Assembly: GCA_002897115.2 (NCBI GenBank)
Contig: BCIH01000005.1
Span: 1,489,377-1,553,376, forward strand
DNA length: 64,000 nt
Direction: 5' to 3'
Source: Prototheca cutis
Taxonomy: Eukaryota; Chlorophyta; Trebouxiophyceae; Chlorellales; Chlorellaceae
This document shows positions 12,047 through 24,898 of this stretch, piece after piece (positions within the stretch are counted from its first letter, which is position 1; the number at the start of each line of letters is the position of its first letter). The translations under genes were made by a program, and so were the position numbers. The notes beneath the pieces were generated by a model, which did no database searches, was not told where the DNA came from, and saw only the letters and a list, made by a program, of their open reading frames with translations.

Positions 12047-15000
12047 CTACGCGGCTCCAGCGGTCTGCTTCTCCCCACCAGGAAATGGAGGCGGCCCCGC
12101 CTCGTACCCCGGCATGGCCTTGACGACCGGCACGCAGCGCTGGCACAGCATGGGGTGCGCCGCATCGCTGCCCACCGCCTCGCTGTAGTTCCAACACCGC
12201 GCACACTTGCAGCCTTTGGCACGGCGAAGCGCGACCCGGAGCGTGCCGCGCGATTCGTCGCCTGCAACCAACGGGATCTTGTCAGGGCTCATGATCGTCG
12301 ATGACTCGCGGTTGTCATCGTCGTGAGGGTCGTCCTCACTCAGCTCATCAACAATGGCAGCCTGGGAAACGATGCACGTGTTTTGCACTGTGTCCTGGCC
12401 ATTGTCGGCAGCCTGGAGACGCTGAAGCACCGCTCGCATCCCCGGATCGCTGGTCTCCACCTCCACCGCGGCCTCCAGGGAGCTCTTGATCAACCGTGCC
12501 GCGCGTGCGCGCTCCATCAACGCATTCGTCTCTGCACGGATCGCCAGCAGTGCCTGCATGGCCGCCTGCTCCTCTTCTGACAGTGCTGCGGTGTGCGTGT
12601 TTGCAGCGACACCGTCTGCTGTGGCCTCAACAGCGGCGGGCCAGCCGGCCTGGAAGACGGAGAGGTGGGGGGCAGACCAGGGCAGTGCCTGCCAGGCATC
12701 CTCGGCCAGGTGCGGTGCCAGCGGCGCGAGCAGCGGCAGCATGGTCAATAGGAGCGATGCCAGGGTCGTCTGCGCGGCACGGCGCTCTGGAGACTGCTCT
12801 GCTAGCACATACAGCCTGTCCTTGCATGCGTCCAGGTAAAAGTTGCTGAGATCCGCCACGCAAAACCGCTGCAGCGCCTGGTACACACGGAAGAACTGAT
12901 AACCCTCGTACGCCTCGCGGCATTCGGCTTCTAACGATGCCATCCGGTTCAGAATGTGCCGGTCCGCCAGCGCCAGGTTTTGCGGTGACTTGATAGCATC
13001 CCGTTCGGGGTCAAACCCGTGCAGGTTACCCAGCATGAAGCGCAGTGTGACACGGAGTTTGCGGTAGACGTCGGCGACACCGGCCAGGATGTTGGGCCCG
13101 CAGCTCTGGTCGCCCGTGTAGTCGACGCTGGCTGCCCACAGGCGCAACACGTCGGCGCCGTAGGCTGGCTGGGTCTTGGCGTCGCGGCCCCCCGCAATCA
13201 CCTCACGCGGGTCCATCACGTTGCCCAGCGACTTGCTCATCTTTTGCCCGGCCTCGTCCAGCGTGAAGCCATGCGTCAGCACTGTGCGGTAGGGTGCGCA
13301 GCCACGCACTGCCACCGCCGTCAACAGGCTGCTCTGGAACCAGCCCCGGTGCTGGTCAGAACCTTCCAGATACAAATCGGCAGGGAACCGTGGCTTGGGA
13401 GAGGAGGGGGGCGTCGCGTTCAGATCGTCTGCACGGGGGCAATCTGACACCACACCAGCAGCCACTCGAGCGCCATCGTCAGAGCCATGATCCAGAACGG
13501 ATGCCCAGGATGATCCCGAGTCGAACCAGACATCCATGGTATCGGTGCCCTTGACCAGCCCGTCCGCCAGGTGTCGTCTGGATTCGGGGAGGAGCTCGGC
13601 CACGCTGCGGCGCCACCACGCGTCCGACCCCTCGCGTTCGGCAATTGCAGCGACGTGCTCCAGCGTCTCGGCGTCCATGAGTGGCTCGCCGGTATTTGAG
13701 TCGTAAAACGCCGGGATGGGCACGCCCCAGGAGCGCTGGCGGCTGACGCACCAGTCGTTGCGGCCCACGACCATGGACGAGATGCGGGTGCGCCCCGCGC
13801 CGGGGACAAACGTCACGTCGCCCAGCGCCCCCAGCGCGGCCTCACGCAGGCCGTCCACGCTGGCAAACCACTGCGCGGTGGCGCGGATGATGACGGGACG
13901 CTTGCTGCGCCAGTCGTAAGGGTACTTGTGCGGGTAGCGTTCCCGCGCCAGCAGGCGCTGATTTTGCTCCAGCGCAGCAGTCACGGCCTCGTTACCGGCG
14001 CCCAGCACCTCCAGGCCCTCAAACTCCGGGCCCGCCTCGGCCGTGAACCTCCCGCTGGCATCCACGGGCGAGCAGACGGCGATGCCGTGCCGCGAAGCCA
14101 CTGCAAAGTCCTCGTGCCCATGCCCCGGAGCCATGTGCACAAGCCCGGTACCGCTGTCCGCCGTAACAAACTCTCGACCGTCTAGCACAGGCCTTGTGAT
14201 GGGAGCAGTGGATGGTTTTCCCATGCTTTCCTCCAGGGGGGAAGCGTACCTGCAGCCAATGAGCGCGCTGCCGGGGACCGTGCACAGCACCTTGAGTTGA
14301 GGAACAGGATTGTCAGCAGCCGAGGCGCTTGCCGAGGCGCTTGCCGCTGTACCAGGCCCAAGCTTGGCGGCCAGGGATTCCACGCGCCCAGCAGCGACGA
14401 CCAGCCGCCGTCCCGTCGGCATGTCGACGACAGCATACTCGAGCGCGGGGTGCACGGCCACGGCACGGTTGGCCGGCAGGGTCCAAGGTGTGGTCGTCCA
14501 CACGGCCAGCTCCGCACCCTGAAGATACTCCCGAGCCTCAGCAGGGACGGCATCCCCCAGCTCCTGCACCCTCAGCGCAACGTAGATGCTGGGCGACACG
14601 TGACCCTCAGGGTACTCCAGCTCTGCCTCTGCCAGCGCAGTCTGCGTGGACGGGCTCCAGTGCACGGGCTTGAGCCCGCGATAGATGTGCCCCGCCAGCA
14701 CCATGCGGCCAAACACCCGGAGCTGTGCGGCCTCGTACGCGGGGTCCAGGGTCAAATACGGCGCGTCCCAGTCACCCCACACGCCAAAGCGCCGGAACCC
14801 GCTGCGCTGCACGTCGATGGTCTTGAGCGCAAACTGCCGGCACCGGGCGCGCAGGCGGAGCGGGTCCAGCGACGCCAACTCGTCAGGAGGCAGCGACTGC
14901 AGCGCTTTCAGCTCGATGGGCAGGCCGTGCGTGTCCCAGCCAGGGATGTAGATCGCCTTGCGGCCCCGCAGCAGCTGGTAGCGGTTGATGATGTCTTTCA

Positions 15001-15737
15001 GAATCTTGTTCAGGGCGTGACCCACATGAAGGTCACCGTTGGCATACGGCGGGCCATCGTGCAGTGTAAACACATCCTGTGATGGACGGTGGCAGTGTAT
15101 TTTCTGTGGGGAGTCAGGCTTTTAATATTTTGGCGGGGCAGACTTTCTTGCGAAGAACTCATAACCCGAGAGTATGAGGCTATGCAGGTGCATAGCCTCA
15201 ATTCATCGCAACACAGCATGGTTCCTTAGAGCACAATTACAATGCGTCTCCAGCTATGCTCCATCAATCCACGCACCCCCGGGTTTTCGCGGCTGAGCCG
15301 CTCGTAGATGCGGTGCTCCTCCCAAAAGGCCTGGAGCTGCGGTTCCCTCACCACCGAGTTGGCCCGCATGTCAAAGGACGTGACGGGGAGGTTGACCGTC
15401 TTGCTGTACACTCCTGCATGGGTGACAAGGCAGTCACGCCTATTTTTAGTTCTGCACGGGGCAACGCAAGCATGCCCAGGAAACAACAGAAGCACCGCAA
15501 GCGCTACCGCTCCTGTACTCAACAGCAAATGCCTGTCGGCTGCCCTGCTAGCCAAACACGAATCCCACCTTCATCCTTTTGGCGTGGCTTTGCCTTTGCC
15601 GCAAAGCAGCGCAGCGCGGGATGCTGCCGAGCCGGCGGCAGGGTGCTGGTCCATCGCAGCAGGGTCCTCCCCCAGGCCCCCAGGGGCCTGGAGCCCACCT
15701 GCCAAATGCGCCGGGGTGCGGGGCGCGTCGCTGTCAT
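12047..15737 (-). CDS. Isoleucyl-tRNA synthetase, organellar (bacterial type)
   Basis: Class I synthetase that charges tRNA-Ile in plastid and/or mitochondrion. Exons are 15737-15569, 15413-15277 and 15076-12047 (1111 residues; phases 1, 0). Exon 1 encodes a typical Arg/Ala/Ser/Pro transit peptide ending near ALRCFAAKAK. Exon 2 carries the conserved N terminus SFDMRANSVVREP. Exon 3 holds the HIGH-type motif HVGHALNK, the KMSKS loop (QKMSKSLGN), the WDTHGLPIE editing-domain entrance, the GSDQHRGWFQSS block and a C-terminal zinc ribbon (CKCARCW...LCQRC) typical of bacterial IleRS. A contiguous open frame also allows a start at 15555, but the spliced start gives a real targeting peptide and skips a stretch without homology. 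Dual targeting is possible and untested. Confidence 0.95.
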
Positions 15738-16254
15738 GCAGCGATCGTATTACCCATGACATGCATATGGGCACCCATCCCAAGTCCTCGACGTGCCTGC
15801 AGCATGCAGGGCTGCGCCCGGGTCTGGGACACTATGGCTCACGGTCCTGGTACCGGGTTGCGCCACCAGCACCCCCCACCCCTGGTTCTCGTCCTGGGCA
15901 GCGCCCGGCTCATACCATGACAAGAAACACGATGAGTCAATTTCTAGTGGAAGGGCTTCATTCTTGAGGGGATCGTCGTTTCTCGGCCCGGCAACCCTGC
16001 CCCGATCAGGGCACACGGAGTTTGATGACGCGACATGGCCAGTGCATGCACGCAAGCTGGAGCGGAAGAGCCCGGAGTGCTGGAAATCAGGCAGGCCAGG
16101 GAACCCGGCCGGATCCCATCGGCTCCAGTTTCTCCTACCCTCAGCGACAAAACTTCACGGAAAAATGGGCCGGCAGGACATCTGACAAGGTACGCAGTTG
16201 CCTGCGCTCCCATGGCAGGGAGCAGCTGCTACCCAGAGCCTCTGCAGTCGTCCT
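15738..16254. other. Intergenic, IleRS promoter side / SYLF 3' side
   Basis: Spacer between the IleRS start and the SYLF stop. No conserved coding block is seen on either strand. Confidence 0.5.
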
Positions 16255-17532
16255 TTAGGACGCCGCGGCAGGTACGGGGTCGTCGCTCCACTGCAGGTCG
16301 CTCAGGCGTTTCTTGGCCTTGCTGTCCCGGCCCAGCACTGCCTCGTCCTCGGGCGAGGCCGAGCCGACGTTGATGGACCGCACGTTGCGCATCTTGCGCG
16401 TCGGCTGGTGGCCGACTTCACGCCGGCCTGAGGCCCCGGGAGTCTCGGCCACAAACTGCTGCAGCATGGTGTACATCAGCTCAAACTCGGCCGGTGGCGG
16501 CACGTCACCAGACAGGATTTCCTCCACGGAAACATTGCGCCCGTACACCGCTGCATTGAACGCCGTGTCCACTGCCGTCGAACCGCCTGACAATTTTTTG
16601 GGCGTTGGTGTTTGTGTTTGTGTTTGAGTTGGCGAATTGATGGGGCGTGCTGTGCGCGTGTCTATAAGAGGCCAGCTTCTTTAGGTTGACGGGTTTGGCT
16701 CACTTGCATAGAGCCAAGGTCCCCCCATCACCCAACCCCACCCCCACCCAACCCCATCCCCCCCAAAACAGCCCACCTTGGATGGAGATATCAATCATGG
16801 CTGCTTCAACCTGATAGTAGCGGGCAGTGACGCCGCCAAACTTGTCACGCTCGACCTTGGTCATGTCCTGGTGCTCAGAGCTGTCAAAGGACGCACGCTT
16901 GATCCTCGACCCATTCATGTCCAGCAGGAAGTGCACCGATGGGCCAAACTCACTCTTGCCCTTGAGGAAAGAGTCCACGGCTTGGCCATTTGCCAGCGCC
17001 AGGCACGTCCGTGCCTTGGTGTAGCCTGGGGAATTTTGGTGAATGGGTGAATGGGTGCGGGTGCATGCTTACGACGGGGAGCATGCATGAAGGAGATAAG
17101 GTCATGCTGCATCAGCAACAATGCATCCTCGTGCATGTCCCAATGGAGACGGCAAGCCGGCATTCAAGAGCCCGGGCCCTTGGCCCGCACCTTCCGCATC
17201 CCGGCCCCCCCCCCAAAAAAAAAAAGAAGAAGAAGAAGAAAAGCTCACCGCCGCAGAAGCCGGCGCCCATGCAGCTGCCTGTGATGAAAACCGGGGCCGA
17301 CCACTTGACCTGGGATCCCGGGATCTTGCGTATGAGGAAGCCTCGCTCGCTCATGTAGGTGACCATGGCCCCATACTTGCTCCGAAACATGATGGCAATG
17401 CCCTGCAACGGGGGGGGGGGGGGGGGGGGGGGNNNNNNNNNNNNNNNNNNNNNNNNNNNNNNNNNNNNNNNNNNNNNNNNNNNNNNNNNNNNNNNNNNNN
17501 NNNNNNNNNNNNNNNNNNNNNNNNNNNNNNNN

Positions 17533-17573
<41 letters not shown>

Positions 17574-17883
17574 AATGACACTTGCTGTGCTGAGTGAACA
17601 GATAGCAAATAGAAACTCCTGGTTAAGGTGGCCATGACGGTGTCGAACGCTGTTGGACAGTCGCTCCCTGATGGGCCCCATCATGGGCACCCCCTCTGCA
17701 GGCAAAGGGCCCATCCTGTCCGCCTCACACCAACCACCCCACCTCGGCTGTGACCACTGCGCTCTTCGGCATCACAGGCGTCTTGGTGCCTTCGCCAACC
17801 TGCTGAATAGAAGTAAGCTGCTGCAGGAAGAGGACCGCCTTGACAGCCCGGCGCTCCATCTTCTGGTGTGCCCATTCCGGCAT
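16255..17883 (-). CDS. SYLF (DUF500/Ysc84-type) lipid-binding protein
   Basis: The SYLF domain binds phosphoinositides and, in fungi and animals, links membranes to actin. Four exons, 17883-17743, 17402-17249, 17025-16777 and 16586-16255, give 291 residues. The order of family blocks is preserved: KMERRAVKAVLFLQQ, the GIAIMFRSKYG strand, then RGFLIRK...VKWSAPVFITGSCMGAGFCGG, DSFLKGKSEFGPSVHFLLD, YYQVEAAMIDISIQGG and FNAAVYGRNVSVEEILSG. The C terminus adds about 80 residues with no family match. No FYVE or SH3 domain is attached in this model. ATG 17883 follows a CAG, so an upstream exon remains possible. Intron 1 contains a poly-G run and an N gap, so its true length is unknown. Confidence 0.85.
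17411..17571. other. Assembly gap flanked by homopolymer G
   Basis: 100 Ns (17433-17532) lie between two G runs of about 22 and 39 bases, inside intron 1 of the SYLF gene. The poly-G has very probably broken the assembly or the read. Confidence 0.95.
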
Positions 17884-18932
17884 CTGCGTGGGTCGCAACC
17901 TCGACGGGACATGCTCATGCGCTTATTCCGCAAGGGCCCAGCCATGGCAATGACGCACTGTTCCAATGTCATGCATACACGCGCACCCCTTGAGATTCCA
18001 TGTCGATCGCGTTCTTCGCTATCTCGCTGCGAGCATTGCGGAGGGGGGGTTTGTCCAACCAGAGGTAGGGTTGTCCCAAGGTCTTGGCAGTGAAAGATGA
18101 GTCGCCAACAGCACCGATACAGCGATTAATGCACGTGATTTTATATCTCTTTATGGGCAGTGCGACGGCCCAGCCAGTTAGGTTTGGGGCTGAGCCCGGA
18201 CGTGCGCGATGGAAACAGAAACAGAAATGCCGGTGCTATTGCGGGTGGTGGGGTGACCCCAACTGTGGTAACGACATTTCAGGATCACCTATTGATCCCA
18301 TGACCGCGCGTATTCTGCCGCCGGCATGACGCCCTCGTGATAATAATATCATCTCGAGATTGAACAGCAGCAGTCCATCTGCCAGCGACTGGGGCAAATG
18401 CAGACCAAAAGGGGATTTGAGCGCTTGGCGGCTTGCCGGCAAAACTACCATGCACCTAGCATTCCTCTCAATCCAGGTGGCGTGTGGAGTGGGTTTCTGC
18501 ATCTGGGTTGGCTGAAAACACTCTGATTAGGACGGTGAGGGCGAGCATGAGCTGCCTATGGAGTGTGTCTTGCCCCACCCTGTGGCTTAACTCCATCTTG
18601 GCACAAAAAAATCTCAAGTCGCTCTTTACCACCATGATGGGTTTTCACAAGCATTGTTTGGTGAAAGCATGAATCCACGATCGGCATGCGTCTCAGGTCA
18701 GCAACGGCATGGCAATCACAAACGAACGTGCCCTCTTCTCAGCAACAACCAGGTCCGAGAGAACGGCGACATTCTCGAAAAATCCTCCATACCTCCTGCT
18801 CGCCGTGCAACAGATCAATGCGAGTTTTAATTAATATGATAATAATGTTTCATGAGACGAATCTTCCAATGCATGCATGAGGTCCTGAGGGCAGTCCCGC
18901 TCGTGTGACTGTGCAAGGTGGTGCCGACACCC
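17884..18932. promoter_or_regulatory. Divergent promoter region, SYLF (-) / RPAP2 (+)
   Basis: About 1 kb between two divergent starts. I see no gene. Parts are AT-richer than the surroundings (18330-18360 and 18820-18850), and an ATGCATGCAT motif lies at 18869-18878. Upstream noncoding exons of either gene could lie here. Confidence 0.45.
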
Positions 18933-21164
18933 ATGGCGTCGCTGGCTGCGGATGAGCGCGCTGCCCCCCCGGCTGCCCAGAAGCAGCTGGCGGCCAGCGC
19001 ACCACGCCCAAAGCGCAAGCCTATGACGCGAAAAGAGCTCAGAAGCAAGGCGGTGTACAGGGCCGTCGAAAAGTGCGTCGGGGTTGCGTGGACGGGACCG
19101 ACTGGTCCGGATGCAGGGAACGGGAGGGGAGGGCAACATGGCGATTTTCTTCCCCCAAAGCGCATGCAGACACCGTGCTCATGCTCACGGTGCATGTGTA
19201 ATGCGAATGCCGCGCAGGCTCATGGACGCCAGTGACATTTCCGAGCCCAAGCTCTGGGGCACCGCGCGCATCCTGGACGGCGCTGAGTTTCTACAGGTAT
19301 GCATGCCTGGCAGACGCGTTTACTCGCGCATGAGGGTTTGCAGAGAACACCAGGTGTAAGGTGCTTTGGGTGGACATCCTTCTGGGAGAGCATCATCGTG
19401 CTTCCCAAAATGCAATCCCTGGAGCAAACCCGGCTGTCCACTGTGCAGCTCGCCGAGGAGAGAGCACTGGCAGGTCTCTGCGGCTACCCCTGCTGCACGA
19501 CGGGCGGGGCTCCTGGGGTCAATATCACCCCTGTCAGCGCGCTCACCTCGCTGGTACGGGGAGCCGAAGGACAAGCGGAAGCGACGGACGTCGCCGACGT
19601 AACGTGCTGCGCCGACTGCGAGACCGCGGTGCGGCGGTTTTCAGCGCGCCTGGGAGATGCAGATCGTGCACAGAACCGGTTTGATTACCTGTTTGACCAA
19701 GCCAAAGCCGCCAGGGCGGCCAAAGCAGCCGGCAGGACAGGTGTGCCCGGCCCACGAGCGCCCAAGCGTCCCAGCCTGGCAGCCGGAACGGCTGAGACCC
19801 CAATCATGCAGGCCCAGATCAAGGTGGAGGTTTATTTCTGTGAATTCCACATGCATTGAAACTCCCTGCATGCTTGTGGTTGTGAGAAAAAGGGAGAATG
19901 CAAACGCGCTTCGACCTCGCAGGAGCGAGAACCGACGACAGCGCCGACCCCGGCTGCGCCGGCCCCGGCAGCGACTGCCAAGGAGGCGGCCCGTTCGGCC
20001 GCTGCGGTAGAAGGCTATGTTCCCCGTGGTACGCAGCAAATGAACAAGGCCGCGGCATCACGGTCTTCCTCGGGCCGGCACGTGCGATTTGCCACCGAGT
20101 TGGACGATGGGGGAATGGGCGGTGCTGCAGCATCCGATGCCAGGGCGGGTGTCGCTCCTCCAGCGACATCTTCAAGCTCCAAGCGTGACGGGCCGACAAT
20201 TGAAGCACCCACCTCTGCCGAAGCCGCTGAGCCCACCCCTGCGCCTGCTCGATTCGTAATGGAGGTGGAGGATGCGGACAGCACGGCGGAGGAGGGCCAT
20301 CGACCGGCGCTGGGAACCCTCTTTGGCCGACTGCGACTGGCCGAGGACGGTGAAGCTGAGAATGGGCGGGGTGCCGACAGCGCTGCCGCGACGTTTGGGA
20401 CTGCATCTGCGGCGGACGAGGGGAACCACAGCCTTCCGGGGTCCCTGCGCCGGGGACTGGCGGCGCTCAATCCGCATTTGATCGCCACGCTGCCGCCCGG
20501 CCACGGCGGGACGGCTGACGGCCAGAGCAGCGACGAAGAAAGCGATGCTGGATCGGCAAGCAGCGGCGACGAGGGTGAGCGCCTGCCGGGCCTGTCCCTG
20601 GACACGTCGTCGGACGAGGAGGAAGGTTACGGGAGCAATGATGGCGACGGTGATGGCGAGGGTTCTTCCTCCTCAAGCAAAGCCAGCCGTCCCAAGTACG
20701 CACCGTCTATGTTTTCGACGCTGTTCCGGCAGGTGGAGGCATGGTCGACACCTCAGACGCTGGCACTGGTGGGCTCGGACCCCGGTGCAGCCGCGCCAGA
20801 CTGGGCCCCAGGGGCTTCTGAAGAGGTCGCCGAGCCCGTCCGGCGGCTGCTGGCCACGGCGCTGCCGGGAATCTGTGCTGAGCTGGGCATCGTCGACCTC
20901 TCCACGGCGCGGGCAGGCGTGGCCGAGCTGCTGCGCACGCTGCGTGTCACGGGCGCGCCGCCGCCGTTCCGCACTGCGCAGTGGCAGCTGCTGCTCCTCG
21001 TCATCCTGAAGGTGCTGTCGCTGCGGCGCCTGACGAAGCTGAGGCCCGCATTTGAGACCCGGGACGGCATTGCGCGCCTCAATAATGCACTGGCTGAACG
21101 CTTGTTCACGGTGGAGGAATTCTACGCAGTTTTGGAGCTGCTGGTGCCGGACAGCGAGCGGTAG
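18933..21164 (+). CDS. RPAP2: RPAP2/Rtr1-type RNA polymerase II CTD phosphatase
   Basis: RPAP2/Rtr1 proteins associate with RNA polymerase II, act on phosphorylated Ser5 of its CTD and help polymerase import. Four exons, 18933-19072, 19218-19296, 19449-19829 and 19923-21164, give 613 residues. The diagnostic zinc module is present: ERALAGLCGYPCC (CxYPxC type) followed downstream by CCADCETAVRRF. EGYVPRG, typical after the zinc module in plant RPAP2 proteins, begins the C-terminal half. A long acidic Ser/Gly region (EESDAGSASSGDEGE) comes next, then a conserved-looking helical C terminus (RLTKLRPAF, LFTVEEFYAVLELL). The exact acceptor of exon 3 could shift by a few codons. The family assignment is strong; catalytic activity is not shown by sequence. 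Confidence 0.88.
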
Positions 21165-21580
21165 AGGAGGATGCCGGCGGGGAACCCTGGGTAGAAAAAG
21201 CCTTGCTGTGGCACCGCCCAAGTGTGAGTAATGCCAACTACCCCCCAGTGATGGCACAACAACGACGCATGCATGAATGCCGTGCCATGCAAAAATGGTG
21301 GGTGTGGCAGTGCATCCGCGATGTTCCCCCAAGCATGTCATCCCAGGCATTCCCCTGCCTCAACACCAGGCTCAGATTACGGGATCCCCAGGCGGAACTG
21401 CCCGCTCAGGGGGTGCAAAATTAATGGCCATTGAAATTTCCCAATGTATACAGCCTGGGCACACCAAGAACATGCGCCTGAAAGCCAAGGAACACTATTG
21501 TGATTCGGGACATGAGAGCTGGTGTTTAGAGGGCAGCGTGCTGGGAGGACTCTGGTCACCCCAGCCCCTGAGTTCGGCCC
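21165..21580. other. Intergenic, RPAP2 3' side / TPR-J promoter
   Basis: Tandem spacer between two plus-strand genes. No coding block is seen. It contains GCATGCATG near 21268. Confidence 0.5.
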
Positions 21581-23916
21581 ATGACCGCGGCGGTCGTGGA
21601 GGATTGGGAGGCCCTGCGGGCCAAGGCGGAGACATCTGCGGCTTCTGGAGATTATACGCAGAGCGTCATCGATTATGACGCGGCGATAAGGGCGCTGCGA
21701 AGCGCGTCGGACGGCGGGGAGGCGTCCACCATGCTGGCCGCCCAGTGCGAGGCCCTGCTTCAGCTCGAGGACTGGCCGGCGGCCGCCGGCCTGGCCAGGG
21801 AGCTGGCGGAGCTCGAGCCATCTTGGGACAAGGGTGAGATTGCCAAATTGGGCGTTGCATGGATCAGCGGGGACTGATTCCTGGCACTGGGCATGGCTGG
21901 GATGGCCGCTTGCTGGGCGGGCGAGGTATGCAACAGGTCGTGGACGAGTCGTGTATGGTGTTGAAGACTCGCGACGGTTTGTCCCGACCAGCCATGCCAC
22001 ATGTTACACTGGATGTCCAATACATACGCCCATATAAGCCCCCCCTCCCCCGCGCCCCAACAGCATGGGCACTGCTGGGCCGAGCGATGCAGGGCGAACG
22101 CAATCTGCATGCTGCACGCCGCGCTTTCCAGATGGGCCTGCAGCTCAAGCCCGATGACACCGAGCTGATGGCGCTCCTGGCTGCCGTGCTGGATGCGGAG
22201 CAGGAGATGATGGATGCCGACGAGCCGGGATTGCATCAGAGTGCGGCTGATGGCGGTGGTGACATTGCAGGTGCGGGCAGCTGGGATGCCAAAAAGCGAG
22301 GCACCCAACCTTCCTCAGCCCCAGCGGCAGAACCCTCAAATGTGCCGTCGCCTGAGGCCCTTGCATTGGCAGAGGCGCACCGCCTGGCCGGCAACGCCGC
22401 GTTCCAGGCCGGGCGCTTTGCGGCGGCGATCGCCGAGTACAGCGCGGCGCTGGTGGCGCTGCCCGGTTCGGCCGCCGTGTTGGGCAACCGTGCCGCTGCG
22501 GCGACGGCGCTGCGCCGGTTCCCGGCCGCGCTGGCCGACGGCCTGGCTGCATTTGCCGCCGACCCCAGTTATGCCAAGGGTCCCGCGCGTGCGGCACAGG
22601 CTGCAGCGTGCCTCGGCCGCTGGGACCAGGCCGATGAGCTTTTTGCAGCTGCAGCGGCGCTGGAGCCGGCCTGGTTGGCACGGCGGGGAGCGGCGAAACG
22701 CGCTGCAGAACTCTGCACCGCCGCTCGCTGTGCTTTGGACGACGCAGAAGCTGCTGCTGATGATGATGGTGTCAGCAAGGGAGAAAGTCGTGGCGTACCA
22801 GCGACAGCATCCCCGCCATCATCATCGGCGCTGGCCGCACTAAAGTCAGCAGAGGCCGCATGCGCAGCGCTCTCGCCGGCGTGCGAGCCTGGGGTGATTC
22901 TTCGTGCCGAGGCGTTGCTGGCGCTGGCCCGGCCCGCCGAGGCGCTGGCGACGCTGCGGGGGGCGACGCTGGAAGGCGACGACAGCGCGCCACGGCTGCT
23001 CGCACTGCGTGGGCGTTGCTTGTATGCCTGCGGCAACACGACGCTGGCGGAGCGGAGCCTCGCCGCGGCGTTGGCAGGCGACCCCGACTGCCCCGGCTGC
23101 GCGCGGCCGCTCAAGCGCCTGCGTGCACTGGCGGCAGCGAAAGAAAGGGGCAACACCGCGTTCCGTGCGGGACGCTGGGCCGACGCGCACGCGGCCTACT
23201 CCGACGCCCTGGCCGTCGACCCCGGTCTCCGTGCCGAGGCCGTGGCGCAGGCAGCCTGCAACCGCAGCGCCGCCGCGGCCCAGCTCGGCCGCTGGGAAGA
23301 TTCGGTCGCGGATGCAGAGCGCGCACTGGAGATCGAGCCGCGATATTCGAAAGCCCGGGCTCGACGAGTCGCTGCGCTCCAAGCGCTGAAAAAGTTTGAC
23401 GCTGCCGCGGAAGAGCTCCAGAAACTTCGTGAACAGGAGCCCGACTACCCTGGGCTTGAACGGATGAATGCAGACCTGCAAAAGGCAAAGAAAAAGGCCG
23501 AACGCGTCGATTACTATGCCATTCTCGACATCCAGGAGACGGCCGACGATGCGGCGATTAAAAAGGCGTACCGTCGTGCGGCGCTCAAGGCGCACCCCGA
23601 CAAGGCTGAGGAAGGGGCGCGGGAGGAAGCAGAGGTCAAGTTCAAACTCGTGGGCGAAGCGTACGCGGTGCTGTCTGACCCGGCCAAGCGTGCGCGCTAC
23701 GATGCCGGGTGGTCGGCCGCCGAAATCGAAGCCGGCGCGCCCGAGGGCGGCGGATTTGCCGGCGGCCATCCCTTCAGCGGCGGTTTTTCAGCCGCCCCTT
23801 CCGACCTGTTTGAACAGATGTTTGCGCAGCAGCGACGTGGAGGGTTCGGAGGGGGGATGCCCGCCGGATTTGGGCCCTCCTTCGCCTCTGGGCCACACTA
23901 CCGCTCACGCTGGTGA
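21581..23916 (+). CDS. TPR-repeat J-domain co-chaperone (DNAJC7-like)
   Basis: Co-chaperone with TPR arrays that hold Hsp70/Hsp90 tails and a J domain that drives Hsp70. Two exons, 21581-21833 and 22064-23916, give 701 residues, joined as [18 protein letters not shown]-like Ala-rich helix pairs run through most of the protein, for example [41 protein letters not shown] and [18 protein letters not shown]. The J domain starts at [14 protein letters not shown] and contains KAHPDKAEE. It ends in a Gly/Phe-rich tail ([14 protein letters not shown]). The architecture is that of DNAJC7/TTC2 and plant TPR-DnaJ proteins. No signal or membrane segment is seen, so it is probably cytosolic. Confidence 0.93.
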
Positions 23917-24260
23917 ATTGATGGCGTGTGTGGTGGGAAGTCGTTGGCATCTGAGATGCGTCGACAAGCCCGACACCGAGTCGTCTCGCACGCCGGAGCC
24001 CCTGGCTTTGTTTCACCCGCCAACCCCACTGCTGCCGTGGTGTGCAGCTGCGGCGGCAAACACCGCCCCCCCTCCTGCGCTTTACATCTGTTCCGCCATC
24101 AGCTTGTGCCTTGCAGCTTTGATGGCGGCCAGATGGCCACTTGCTCTGTTGCGAAGATTGTTGTTGGGTGACAGCACAGCACCATCAGAGAAGAAAGAGG
24201 ACGGGGCACCTGCCTCAAAGGACAAACACGCATGCACTTCCACGTCCAGAAACATCAAGC
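23917..24260. other. Convergent intergenic region
   Basis: 3' UTR space between the TPR-J gene (+) and bL35m (-). Nothing coding is recognised. Confidence 0.5.
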
Positions 24261-24898
24261 TCAGTAAAACCGGCTGGTGAAGCCCAGCTGCTTCATCTTC
24301 TTCGCAAACACCGTGGCCACAATGTTGGTCTGCTTCAGTTCCAGCCGGCGCCGGTTGGACTTGTTGAACCGCTTGTGCACATGGCCAGCCCGCTGGTACT
24401 TGATCTCGCCACTGGCAAGTGTCCGAAAGCGATCCTTGAAGGCGCTGCGGGGCAACGGAGGTGTCAGTGGCAGTTGTGCCGTCGTCCATCCGGCGGTGCC
24501 GTGCATGCATGGCCTGTGGCCCACTCCCAACCAGGAATATCCGTTTCTCATCGCCGGGAAGAACATGAAACGACGACCGCCCCAATAACAGTTCACATCT
24601 CGTCCAAATATACTCACGAGAACGGCTTCAGCTTGCCACCCTTGTACTTCGGGGTGGGTCCAGAGGCCATTCCCCTAAACTGCTGCATCCAGCACTGGAA
24701 CAGGGAGGCAGTCTTGCCAGTCTCCGCTGCGCACTGTGTCCCCGTAGGAACACGTCCAGTCACTCCCGCAGTCGCAAAGGTCCTGGCCAGAGTCACCTGC
24801 GGCCGGCAGACGGCTGCTGCGGGGCAAAAGGGGGTGATGACCATCACCCTCCCCACCAGTGCGGGCCTGAACACCGCCTTCAAAGCTGCCCAGGACAT
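24261..24898 (-). CDS. Mitochondrial ribosomal protein bL35
   Basis: Large-subunit mitoribosome protein. Two exons, 24898-24618 and 24444-24261, give 154 residues, joined as GGKLKPFS|AFKDRFRTL. The first about 45 residues (MSWAALKAVFRPALVGRV...TLARTFATAG) look like a mitochondrial presequence. The bL35 core follows: FKDRFRTLASGEIKYQRAGH with a basic HKRFNKSNRRRL block. It ends in AKKMKQLGF, as in plant mitochondrial L35 proteins. Its start lies 303 bp from that of eS8, on the other strand. Plastid location is less likely because of the plant-mitochondrial C-terminal signature. Confidence 0.85.

Noticed and set aside
15226..15555. Contiguous start for IleRS at 15555
   Set aside because: Splicing from 15569 to 15413 gives a proper transit peptide and keeps phase, and removes an unconserved stretch that looks like intron read-through.
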